Below are positions 6,604-12,640 of a stretch of DNA of 12,640 nt, one piece after another. A program made the position numbers and the translations under genes. The notes below the pieces were generated by a model. That model was not told where the DNA came from. It made no database searches and saw nothing but the letters and a program-made list of their open reading frames with translations. This DNA comes from JANOAR01 sp031411235 (GTDB lineage Bacteria > Verrucomicrobiota > Verrucomicrobiia > Verrucomicrobiales > Verrucomicrobiaceae), in contig JANOAR010000109.1 of NCBI GenBank assembly GCA_031411235.1, forward strand, positions 1-12,640, written 5' to 3'. Position 1 is the first letter of the stretch, and every line of letters starts with the position of its first letter.

Positions 6604-7308
6604 ATGCTTGCCATTCTCATCATCCTCATTGTGCTGATTCTCGGCGTCAGCCGTTACGCGGCCCAGCGCTTTGCCGATAACATCGCCGAGGGTCGCACCA
6701 TGCCAGCGCCCGAGGGGCTCACGGGCGAGCAGATTGCCACGGAATTCCTGCGGGATAACATGGCGGGCGATGTGCAGATCATCGCCCATGAGGCGATGGT
6801 GAGCGACTACTACGACCCGTCGCGGCGGCGGCTGTTTCTGCGCAAGTCCACCCGCGAAGGCAAAGACCTCGGAGCCTGGGCCGTGGCTCTTCACGAGGCT
6901 GGACATGCCTTGCAAAAATCGGGCGATGAAGACGCCGATGTTGATGCGCTGAAATGGCGGCAGACCTGCATCCGCATGATGCGCTACTTGCCCACAGCGG
7001 TCGCGATTATCGCCTTTGGATTCATGCTGATGCGCCGGTTGCCGCCACGTTTTGCGTTGATGGCCGTCATCGGTGTGTGTGCCATGACGCTCCTGCTGAG
7101 CATCGGCACGCTGGCCATTGAGTTCAATGCCAACAAACGTGTGCGCCTCTGGCTCGAAGATCGGCTCGCCCGGCGTCCCGAGGCCTTCGATCGGCTAGAG
7201 CCCATCCTGGCATCTGTGGCGATTCGCGAGCTGGGCGACCTGACTCGCTCGCCGAGTTTTTTCTTCTTCAGCGCGTTGCCGGGCAGTGGGAAAATACGGC
7301 CCCAGTAA
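6604..7308 (+). CDS. YugP-type membrane zinc metallopeptidase
   Basis: 234 residues, close to the family length (PF04298, neutral zinc metallopeptidase, YugP). An N-terminal membrane anchor (1-17) is followed by the family's characteristic run: TGEQIATEFLRDN (40-52), VSDYYDPSRRRLFL (66-79) and the zinc motif HEAGH (97-101; His97, Glu98, His101). Two membrane helices follow (about 129-145 and 150-170), then IEFNANKR, whose Glu173 is the likely third ligand. The C-terminus LTRSPSFFFFSALPG is also typical. It probably degrades membrane or envelope proteins; no substrate is known for the family. The start ATG has no Shine-Dalgarno and follows the NlpC/P60-like gene on the same strand. It converges on the Trp-Ala repeat gene; the 116 bp between them show no clear terminator hairpin. 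Confidence 0.88.
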   Translation: MLAILIILIVLILGVSRYAAQRFADNIAEGRTMPAPEGLTGEQIATEFLRDNMAGDVQIIAHEAMVSDYYDPSRRRLFLRKSTREGKDLGAWAVALHEAGHALQKSGDEDADVDALKWRQTCIRMMRYLPTAVAIIAFGFMLMRRLPPRFALMAVIGVCAMTLLLSIGTLAIEFNANKRVRLWLEDRLARRPEAFDRLEPILASVAIRELGDLTRSPSFFFFSALPGSGKIRPQ

Positions 7309-7424
7309 ATCAGCCTGCCAGTGAAGCATGAGTAATAGAGATCAGGAAGCTTTGGGCTTGAACGGCACTCGCTAGAGCAGCACTTCACGTTGTCGGCTTG
7401 ATAATCGAGCCTTGCCACGGGTGT

Positions 7425-8804
7425 TTATGGAGTCAGCAGTGGGGCCAGTAGAGGGTTCCGCTGGAGGTAGGTAGTGACGGCGCGTGGGTCTTTTTCATTC
7501 CAATCGGCCAGCACGGTATGCAATATTTCCTGGCGCAATTCAGCATTCTGAATGCTGCCCGCAGTGGCCATTGCGTTCTGTGGCTGACTGTCGGTCCAAG
7601 CGGTGGCGAGGTGGTGGCGGGCGAGGTCGGCGATGTCTCGGTTGGGGTTGGCATTGATCCAGCGAGCTAGGTTGTCCGGTGATGATCCCGACCAGATGGC
7701 GAAAATTTTATCCTGGGCTCCGGTGCGTGTCTCGGGCTGCGCGATGGTGGCGGCGTACGCCATCGCTGCTGCTGGATCGTCTGATGCCCACATGCCCAGG
7801 GCACGCGTCATCAAGTCGGTTCTGAGATGGGTTTCTGGCACGCGGCTTGCCCAGGCGATGGCTTCGGCAGGAGCGGACGCTGCCCAGGTGGTGACGGCTA
7901 GGCCAGTGATGATCTGTTGCTGTTGAGGATCATTGAACTTGAGTGCCCAGGCGGCGGCTGCCGTGGGATCGCTCTCGACCCAGGCATTGGCGACGATGGA
8001 GGCCAGCGAAGCACTGAGCGGATGGGCATCCATCCAGGCAGCCGTTTCAAGCGGATACTGGTCGGCCCATTCGGCGAGGACTGCGCCGAGCGCTGACTCC
8101 CGGAATGTGCCCTCTGGCAGACCCTCCGCCCACGAGGCACCCTCGGCGGGCGCGGTATTCGCCCAGTGTTCCATGACGGCGCGAATGGCGGTGGTGCCAA
8201 TGGAGGACTCGGCATGTTGCAAGGCCCACTCGGCTGCGCCGGATGGGTTGGTTCGAGACCATGTCTGGGCAATGGCTTCAACCGAGGTGATGCGGGCACT
8301 TCCGGTGATTTGGCTAGTGGCCCAGGCGGCGGCTTTTTCGGGAGCTGTGGCTGCCCAGGTGCCAGCCACGGCGGCGTAGGCGACGGCCCGGAGTTCGCCA
8401 GGGGGCAAGGTGGCACAGGCGAGGAGAGCTGCTTGCGGATCTTTTTCTGCCCAGGCGCTGAGCAGCGCTTTCACGTAGGCCTGCTTGTCGGCAAGTCCGG
8501 CGATGTTGCCGAGAAGTTTCCAGGCGGCTTGGGGGTCGCTCGCCACTGCCATTGCCGCCAGGGTGGCCAACTCCTTGCGCCGATGCGTGACATCGAGATC
8601 GGCCAAGATAGGCGCGAGGCTGACCACAGATGGATCGCCCGCCACACTTGCTTGGCGCGGCGTGGCGGCCGTGACTGTGGGCTTGATGAGGCTGGAAGGA
8701 GAAGCTGGCCCCGCCTCCGGGGTGCGGGGCGTCTGCGACCACCACAAGGCATTGCTGGCAATGCAGAGCACCCCGAGGAGGATGAGTTGGATACGATGGC
8801 TCAT
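7425..8804 (-). CDS. Exported Trp-Ala repeat (alpha-solenoid-like) protein
   Basis: 459 residues from the ATG giving MSHRIQLILLGVLCIASNALWW, an N-terminal signal or anchor. From about residue 75 to the end the chain consists of roughly twelve degenerate units of about 31 residues with the pattern A-x-x-x-W-A-x-x-x-P-x-x-A-A-x-W-A, for example LSAWAEKDPQAAL, AGTWAATAPEKAAAWA and VTTWAASAPAEAIAWA. Each looks like a helix pair with a DP or AP turn, as in TPR/Sel1/HEAT-type solenoids. No catalytic motif is visible; binding or scaffolding outside the cytoplasm is the likely role. Related Trp-Ala repeat proteins are, as I recall, frequent in Verrucomicrobiota and lack a function. The frame is open up to 8933, but that extension is not signal-like and spans a hairpin (8817-8846), so the 8804 start is preferred. 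No Shine-Dalgarno. Confidence 0.8.
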   Translation of the reverse strand: MSHRIQLILLGVLCIASNALWWSQTPRTPEAGPASPSSLIKPTVTAATPRQASVAGDPSVVSLAPILADLDVTHRRKELATLAAMAVASDPQAAWKLLGNIAGLADKQAYVKALLSAWAEKDPQAALLACATLPPGELRAVAYAAVAGTWAATAPEKAAAWATSQITGSARITSVEAIAQTWSRTNPSGAAEWALQHAESSIGTTAIRAVMEHWANTAPAEGASWAEGLPEGTFRESALGAVLAEWADQYPLETAAWMDAHPLSASLASIVANAWVESDPTAAAAWALKFNDPQQQQIITGLAVTTWAASAPAEAIAWASRVPETHLRTDLMTRALGMWASDDPAAAMAYAATIAQPETRTGAQDKIFAIWSGSSPDNLARWINANPNRDIADLARHHLATAWTDSQPQNAMATAGSIQNAELRQEILHTVLADWNEKDPRAVTTYLQRNPLLAPLLTP

Positions 8805-8816
8805 ACCATGAAAGAA

Positions 8817-8846
8817 CGAGCCGCAAGAGTGAACTCCTGCGGCTCG
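8817..8846 (-). terminator. GC-rich hairpin with T-rich tail upstream of the Trp-Ala repeat gene
   Basis: A perfect 9-bp stem (CGAGCCGCA/TGCGGCTCG) with a 12-base loop; on the minus strand it is followed by TTCTTTC. It could end transcription from the DIDGDG-repeat gene 168 bp upstream. It lies only 12 bases before the next ATG and so could also act as an attenuator in that gene's leader. Its loop contains AGGAG on the minus strand, too far (29 bases) from the ATG to serve directly. Confidence 0.5.
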
Positions 8847-8917
8847 ATGTGTTAAGAGGGTGAGATGGCAACTGGAGGCGTAACAAAATAAGTCATACAA
8901 AGTTGGCTCTTCACGAA

Positions 8918-8981
8918 TGGACAGGATTGGCATGATTTAACAGGATTGATGGGCGAAAGCTAATCATGCCAATCCTGTCCA
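8918..8981. repeat. 20-bp perfect inverted repeat, ACAGGATTG type
   Basis: Arms 8918-8937 (TGGACAGGATTGGCATGATT) and 8962-8981 are exact reverse complements around a 24-base loop; the loop carries a further copy of ACAGGATTG (8940-8948). This resembles the ACAGGATT(A/T)ACA-type palindromic repeats scattered between genes in many environmental bacteria. It lies between two minus-strand genes and could fold in the 3' part of the upstream transcript. Its short length and lack of coding capacity argue against an insertion sequence. Confidence 0.8.
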
Positions 8982-9014
8982 AATGAAGGACTTGTTTTGT
9001 GCCAAACCCTAAGA

Positions 9015-10502
9015 CTAGATCGGCGGCAGTGCGAAAGTGCCAGTGTCGGTGTCTTTCATCACGTTCCTGTCGAACTCAGCACGGGTGAACGTGCCAGTGG
9101 CGAAGTTCAGCGTGTAGTCGTCCCACTTGTCTGATTTGAACTGCACGCGCAGGGTCGCGGTGCTGCCGTTCGGCATGTAGGTGTAAGTGAAGTTGTCAAT
9201 GTCGGTTGGGTCTGTTTGCCTGCCTGTCGTCGCGGTGAGGAAGGCGAGGCGCTCGGGGAGTTGGGTGCCATTTTCACTCACAAGGTAGTTCAAGCCAGTC
9301 GGATTGGCAGGCGCATTGCCGTCGCCCACCTGGGCTGCGGGCAGGCCAGGTCCCTGATCATCGGCGTCGTTGTCGTCGTCGATACCATCGTGGTCGTCGT
9401 CATCGTCGTCGTCGTTGTCAACACCGTCCCCATCGTCGTCGTGGTCATGGCCCCGGCGACGACCATCGCCGTCGGCATCGTCCTCATCGGCGTCGCCATT
9501 GCGACGACCATCGCCGTCCGTGTCGTCTTCATTCACATCGTCGTCATCAAGGCCATCGCCGTCGATGTCGGACTCTGAAGGATGATCGTCGAGCCGACTA
9601 TCGCCGTCGATGTCCAGTTCGGTCGCGCTGTCGTCGCGGCGGTTGTCGCCATCAATGTCATCTTCATCGAGAGAGGCGTCGTCGTGACCATCGCCATCGA
9701 TGTCGGATTCGGAGGCGTCGTCATCACTTTTGCCATCGCCGTCGATGTCGGATTCGGAGGGATTGTCATCGGCGCGTCCGTCGCCGTCGATGTCCAGTTC
9801 GGTCGCGGAATCATCATTGCGGCCATCGCCATCAATGTCGGACTCTGAAGCATCGTCATCACTTTTGCCATCGCCATCAATGTCGGTTTCGGATGCGTCG
9901 TCATCCGTCATGCCGTCGCCGTCGAGATCTTTGTCATAGACGGAATCGTCCTTTAGGCCATCGCCGTCGATGTCTGTTTCGGAGGGGTGGTCATCGGGTA
10001 GTCCATCACCGTCGATGTCCAATTCAAGAGGATCATCGTCATTTCTGCCATCGCCGTCGATGTCCGTCTCAAGGGGCGAATTATCCGCCCTGCCATCGCC
10101 GTCAATGTCCGCTTCTAACGAGGAATCATCCGCTCTGCCATCGCCGTCGATGTCGGTTTCGATGGGGCTATCGTCATCGAATCCGTCGCCATCGATGTCG
10201 GTTTCGGCGGCATCATCATCCAGCAGGCCATCGTCGTCGATGTCCAGTTCGCTGAGGTTGTCGTTGTTGAGACGGTCGCCGATGTAGCGTCCGACGAATG
10301 GGCCAGACTTGGCCACTCCGCCGTCCACATTGCGATCCAGTCCATTGGGCAGGTCGTCGTTGTCGATGTCGGGATCGACATCATTGGTGATACCATCACC
10401 GTCCAAGTCCCCGGCTGGGGCGGCATGGGCGAGCGGGGTGAAAGTCAGGGGAACGGCGAGTCCCAGGGCGAGGGCGAAAAGGCGGGATCGTTTGGTCTTC
10501 AT
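9015..10502 (-). CDS. Secreted calcium-loop protein with eighteen 15-residue DIDGDG repeats
   Basis: 495 residues. The signal peptide MKTKRSRLFALALGLAVPLT is probably cut after AHA (27). A short Asp-rich lead (GDLDGDGITNDVDPDIDND, 31-49) and a linker with NGLDRNVDGG precede eighteen tandem units of exactly 15 residues (85-354), consensus E-x-DIDGDG-R-x-DD-x-x-x. Each holds the DxDxDGxxD calcium loop known from thrombospondin type 3 repeats and dockerins. An Asp-run (355-383) and a 92-residue C-terminal domain without repeats follow (YTYMPNGSTATLRVQF; ending TDTGTF), likely beta-rich. It should be an acidic, calcium-stiffened rod at or outside the cell surface; spacer, adhesin or matrix roles are possible but unproven. 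I chose the ATG at 10502 because it opens a textbook signal peptide; the frame extends to 10619 without one. No Shine-Dalgarno. Confidence 0.85.
   Translation of the reverse strand: MKTKRSRLFALALGLAVPLTFTPLAHAAPAGDLDGDGITNDVDPDIDNDDLPNGLDRNVDGGVAKSGPFVGRYIGDRLNNDNLSELDIDDDGLLDDDAAETDIDGDGFDDDSPIETDIDGDGRADDSSLEADIDGDGRADNSPLETDIDGDGRNDDDPLELDIDGDGLPDDHPSETDIDGDGLKDDSVYDKDLDGDGMTDDDASETDIDGDGKSDDDASESDIDGDGRNDDSATELDIDGDGRADDNPSESDIDGDGKSDDDASESDIDGDGHDDASLDEDDIDGDNRRDDSATELDIDGDSRLDDHPSESDIDGDGLDDDDVNEDDTDGDGRRNGDADEDDADGDGRRRGHDHDDDGDGVDNDDDDDDDHDGIDDDNDADDQGPGLPAAQVGDGNAPANPTGLNYLVSENGTQLPERLAFLTATTGRQTDPTDIDNFTYTYMPNGSTATLRVQFKSDKWDDYTLNFATGTFTRAEFDRNVMKDTDTGTFALPPI
9441..10250 (-). repeat. 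18 x 45-bp tandem repeat encoding the DIDGDG units
   Basis: Eighteen units of exactly 45 bp without any length change. Wobble positions vary freely (GAT/GAC, GGC/GGT), so the DNA has diverged while the Asp/Gly positions stayed, which points to selection on the protein. The last two units (near 9441-9530) drift from DID to DTD and DAD. Confidence 0.85.
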
Positions 10503-10580
10503 GGTTTGGATGTTTTGGACGGACGAAGGGCTTATTATTCCTCGCTGAGGACTGCTGCCTGAGGGCGTGGGATAATGCAA

Positions 10581-10586
10581 ATTATA
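10581..10586 (-). promoter_or_regulatory. Candidate -10 box of the DIDGDG-repeat gene
   Basis: On the minus strand this reads TATAAT, a perfect -10, 78 bases before the ATG. The hexamer 17 bases further upstream (10604-10609, TCATCA) matches only three of six -35 positions. The 232-bp divergent gap (10503-10734) shows nothing else I can call with confidence. Confidence 0.35.
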
Positions 10587-10734
10587 GTTTGGTAGTGATG
10601 GGATGATGATGCAGGCCAAGGGCAGATGTCGCTGCTACCGAGGCTGGGGGATAAGGCAGTAGCTGCGACTTGCATCTTGCAGCCCTGCCAGCACAGTGTG
10701 CGCCGCTTCGCCTCGAAGTTTTACACCCATTGCC

Positions 10735-12456
10735 ATGAGTTCTACCAGTCGTCTTGAACGTGTCTTTTTCTGGCTCGCCGGAGCTTCATCCGAAACGCTG
10801 GAGAGCTGCCCCCAGTGGGAGCGGCGCAAGTACATGGCCTTCGGCGCGACGGTGCTGGTGCCCTCGGCCTTCGCGCTCATGGCCTCGGCTTACACGCTGA
10901 GCACGCTCACGGATAACCTGTGGGTCATCGCCCCGGTGGCCACGGTTTGGTCGCTCATCATCCTCACGGTGGATCGGGCGCTGCTCGCCATCTATCGCGC
11001 CTACCAGAATTTCTTCCGCAAGGTGGCGCAGTTCGCCCTGCGTATCGTCGTAGCCGCGCTCATGGGCATGACCATCTCGCACCCGATGACGCTGTTGCTC
11101 TTCCGCGATACCATTCAAACCGTGGTAGAAAAAGATCGCGAGAGCGAGATCACCGCCGAGCGAGCCAAGGCCGCTGAGCAGAAAAAACTCGTCGAAGCCA
11201 AGGTGCCTGCTGTCGAGCTAGAGATCGCCAAGGCGCGTGATCGGTGGAATGAAACCTTCAACGCCGCCTTCCTCGCCGAAGACCCCAATGCGGCGACGAA
11301 GAAACCACTGACCGATGAGGAGAAAGCCGCGAAGGCAGCGCTTGAAGCCAAGATCACCGAGTCCAGCGCCCCACAGCGTGAGCAGCTAGCCACGCTGGAA
11401 AAGCAGATCGTCACGCAGGAGACTGCCAACAAAACGCTGAGCGAAGAACTCAACCACTGGCAGACCGAGTTCGAGCGCGAAATCAATGGCCAGCGCAGCG
11501 GCATCGTCGGCGTGGGGCCTCGTGCGAAGAGCATCCAGGATGATCAACTCGCGTGGCGTCGGCTGGAGTCGAAGCGGCTCGCCAGCGTTCTGGAAGCGCT
11601 CACTGGCCAGCGCACGGCTGCACTCGCCGACATCGACGCTATCGGCCAGCGAGTCACTTCCGAGTTCAACGCCAAAGCTGCGGATGAATCGGCCCGGCAA
11701 AAGATTGAGCGCGACCGGCTGGATGGCCTGAAGCGCCAAGTGCAGCAGCAGCAGGCCGACCAGTTCGTGGAGCAACAAAACGGCATACGCGGCACGCTAC
11801 AAAAGCAACTCGACGCGCAGCTCGCCCAGCTCAAAGGCTTGCACGAAGAAATCTCGCGCCTCGGCAATGACGAAGAAGCTCGTGTCGCCACCCTGCGTGC
11901 CGAGCCTCGGCGCGACATCCTCACCCAGACTCTCGCTCTGCATAAGCTCTTCGATAGCGGCAGCCAAGGCGGCACCTTTGCGCTCGCGGCTTACCTCGTG
12001 CTCACCGCGCTGTTCATGCTCGTGGATACCATTCCGCTGGTGGTGAAGTTCTTCTCCAAAGCGGGTCCGTATGACACGCTGCTCGACCTCGACGAGGTGC
12101 GCTTTGATCGCGAGCGGAAGAGCTTCCTCACCAGTTTCCACCGTTACATGGACGCGCTGGCCAATGGCCGACTGCTGCACCTCACACGCAATAAACCGCT
12201 GGAGACGGCCCTCATCGAAGGCGTGGATCGCAGCCGCGCGGCGAAGGAATTCCTGGAGCAGCTCATGGAGTTGGAGAAGGCTTTCGAGGAAAAGGTGCGC
12301 ATTGAGCGTGAACGCATCGCCACCGAGGCCGCCCCAGGCCACGCGGCAGAAAAGGCCGAGATGCTGGCCGAGATGGTGACCATCTTTTATACCGATCTGC
12401 GCCAGCGTATGGCAGGCTTCTTCAGCGATGATGCGGCGAAGCGTGCCGCGCTTTGA
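10735..12456 (+). CDS. DUF4407-type membrane protein with long coiled coil
   Basis: 573 residues of unknown function. The N-terminus RVFFWLAGASSETLESCPQW (9-28) and the WSLIILTVDRALL stretch (72-84) match DUF4407 (PF14362). Three membrane helices (about 36-53, 62-79 and 98-122) are followed by a charged, Ala/Glu/Lys/Gln-rich coiled coil (about 128-405). A fourth membrane helix (about 414-437, FALAAYLVLTALFMLVDTIPLVV) and a helical cytoplasmic-looking tail with further Glu/Arg-rich heptads follow. The large coil between the membrane segments would lie on one side of the inner membrane. No catalytic motif is visible; envelope organisation is only a guess. The frame opens at 10696, but the ATG at 10735 (MSSTSRLERVFFW) gives the family-like N-terminus. 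It lacks a Shine-Dalgarno. Transcribed away from the DIDGDG-repeat gene. Confidence 0.82.
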   Translation: MSSTSRLERVFFWLAGASSETLESCPQWERRKYMAFGATVLVPSAFALMASAYTLSTLTDNLWVIAPVATVWSLIILTVDRALLAIYRAYQNFFRKVAQFALRIVVAALMGMTISHPMTLLLFRDTIQTVVEKDRESEITAERAKAAEQKKLVEAKVPAVELEIAKARDRWNETFNAAFLAEDPNAATKKPLTDEEKAAKAALEAKITESSAPQREQLATLEKQIVTQETANKTLSEELNHWQTEFEREINGQRSGIVGVGPRAKSIQDDQLAWRRLESKRLASVLEALTGQRTAALADIDAIGQRVTSEFNAKAADESARQKIERDRLDGLKRQVQQQQADQFVEQQNGIRGTLQKQLDAQLAQLKGLHEEISRLGNDEEARVATLRAEPRRDILTQTLALHKLFDSGSQGGTFALAAYLVLTALFMLVDTIPLVVKFFSKAGPYDTLLDLDEVRFDRERKSFLTSFHRYMDALANGRLLHLTRNKPLETALIEGVDRSRAAKEFLEQLMELEKAFEEKVRIERERIATEAAPGHAAEKAEMLAEMVTIFYTDLRQRMAGFFSDDAAKRAAL

Positions 12457-12473
12457 GTTTACGGTAAGCCGTG

Positions 12474-12501
12474 GCCATGCAGCAGATTTCTACTGCATGG
12501 C
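12474..12501. other. Stem-loop after the DUF4407 gene
   Basis: A perfect 9-bp stem (GCCATGCAG/CTGCATGGC) with a 10-base loop, 17 bases after the stop codon. No T-run follows, so a Rho-independent terminator is not clear-cut; it may act as a 3' stabiliser. The remaining 140 bp to the window end show only a short direct repeat (GATGCCTCA at 12503 and 12553) and a lone TTGACT at 12622 that could be the -35 of a gene outside the window. Confidence 0.45.
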
Positions 12502-12640
12502 GTGATGCCTCATTGAAAAGAGACACCGAAGAGTAATTCAGAAGGTGGCTCGATGCCTCACAATGTAGGACACTGTGGGTGGGGTGTTTTGCATGGGCTT
12601 TGGCTGGGTTGCAAGTGGCCCTTGACTACCGTTTTGTGCG

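Noticed and set aside
7309..7424. Bidirectional terminator between the convergent genes
   Set aside because: The only pairing seen (AGTGAA with TTCACG-like bases about 60 bp apart) is short and distant, with no T-run.
8805..8933. N-terminal extension of the Trp-Ala repeat protein to 8933
   Set aside because: The extension is not signal-like and would bury the true signal peptide; it also spans a stem-loop and no Shine-Dalgarno supports it.
8918..8981. Insertion sequence end or attachment site
   Set aside because: There is no transposase or integrase gene and the element is only 64 bp with a closed hairpin layout.
9216..9848. Plus-strand frames of Val/Ile-rich or Ser-rich repeats opposite the DIDGDG gene
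   Set aside because: They are the mirror of the GAC/GAT/GGC repeat codons; the minus strand has the signal peptide and calcium loops.
9441..10250. Possible CRISPR-like array because of regular spacing
   Set aside because: The period is 45 bp with no conserved-repeat/variable-spacer split, and the whole stretch encodes a continuous calcium-loop protein.
10503..10619. N-terminal extension of the DIDGDG protein to 10619
   Set aside because: MKTKRSRLFALALGLAVPLT is a textbook signal peptide that must be at the N-terminus; the extension overlaps the likely promoter.

Overview
This 12.6 kb window is GC-rich, densely coding bacterial chromosome. No rRNA, tRNA, CRISPR array, transposase or phage gene was seen. 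Three things suggest the Verrucomicrobiota (Prosthecobacter/Verrucomicrobium-like): several unrelated families of short palindromic repeats, secreted proteins built of Trp-Ala or DIDGDG repeats, and near absence of Shine-Dalgarno sequences. This is an inference from style, not from a marker gene.

Left part (1-4091, minus strand): a two-gene transcription unit of a double glycosyltransferase (two GT4 modules in one 775-residue chain, TTG start) overlapping by 13 bp an asparagine synthase (glutamine-hydrolysing) that runs off the left edge. The pair looks like the edge of an exopolysaccharide or surface-glycan cluster. A 90-bp inverted repeat made of AAGGGAY heptamers lies in frame inside the first glycosyltransferase module.

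Middle (4092-7424): an intergenic stretch with three stacked hairpins, then on the minus strand a secreted esterase-D-type alpha/beta hydrolase and a radical-SAM QueE (7-carboxy-7-deazaguanine synthase). Divergent from these, on the plus strand, are a small NlpC/P60-like cell-wall peptidase and a YugP-type membrane zinc metallopeptidase.

Right part (7425-12640): a secreted alpha-solenoid-like protein of about twelve Trp-Ala repeats (minus), a 20-bp perfect inverted repeat, a secreted protein with eighteen exact 15-residue DIDGDG calcium-loop repeats (minus), and a divergently transcribed DUF4407-type membrane/coiled-coil protein (plus). The window ends in 184 bp of non-coding DNA with one stem-loop.

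Apart from the asnB/glycosyltransferase pair, the genes look like independent housekeeping or envelope functions rather than one pathway. I did not find a clearly new multi-gene system. The most unusual things are the repeat-bearing glycosyltransferase fusion and the two long repeat proteins.
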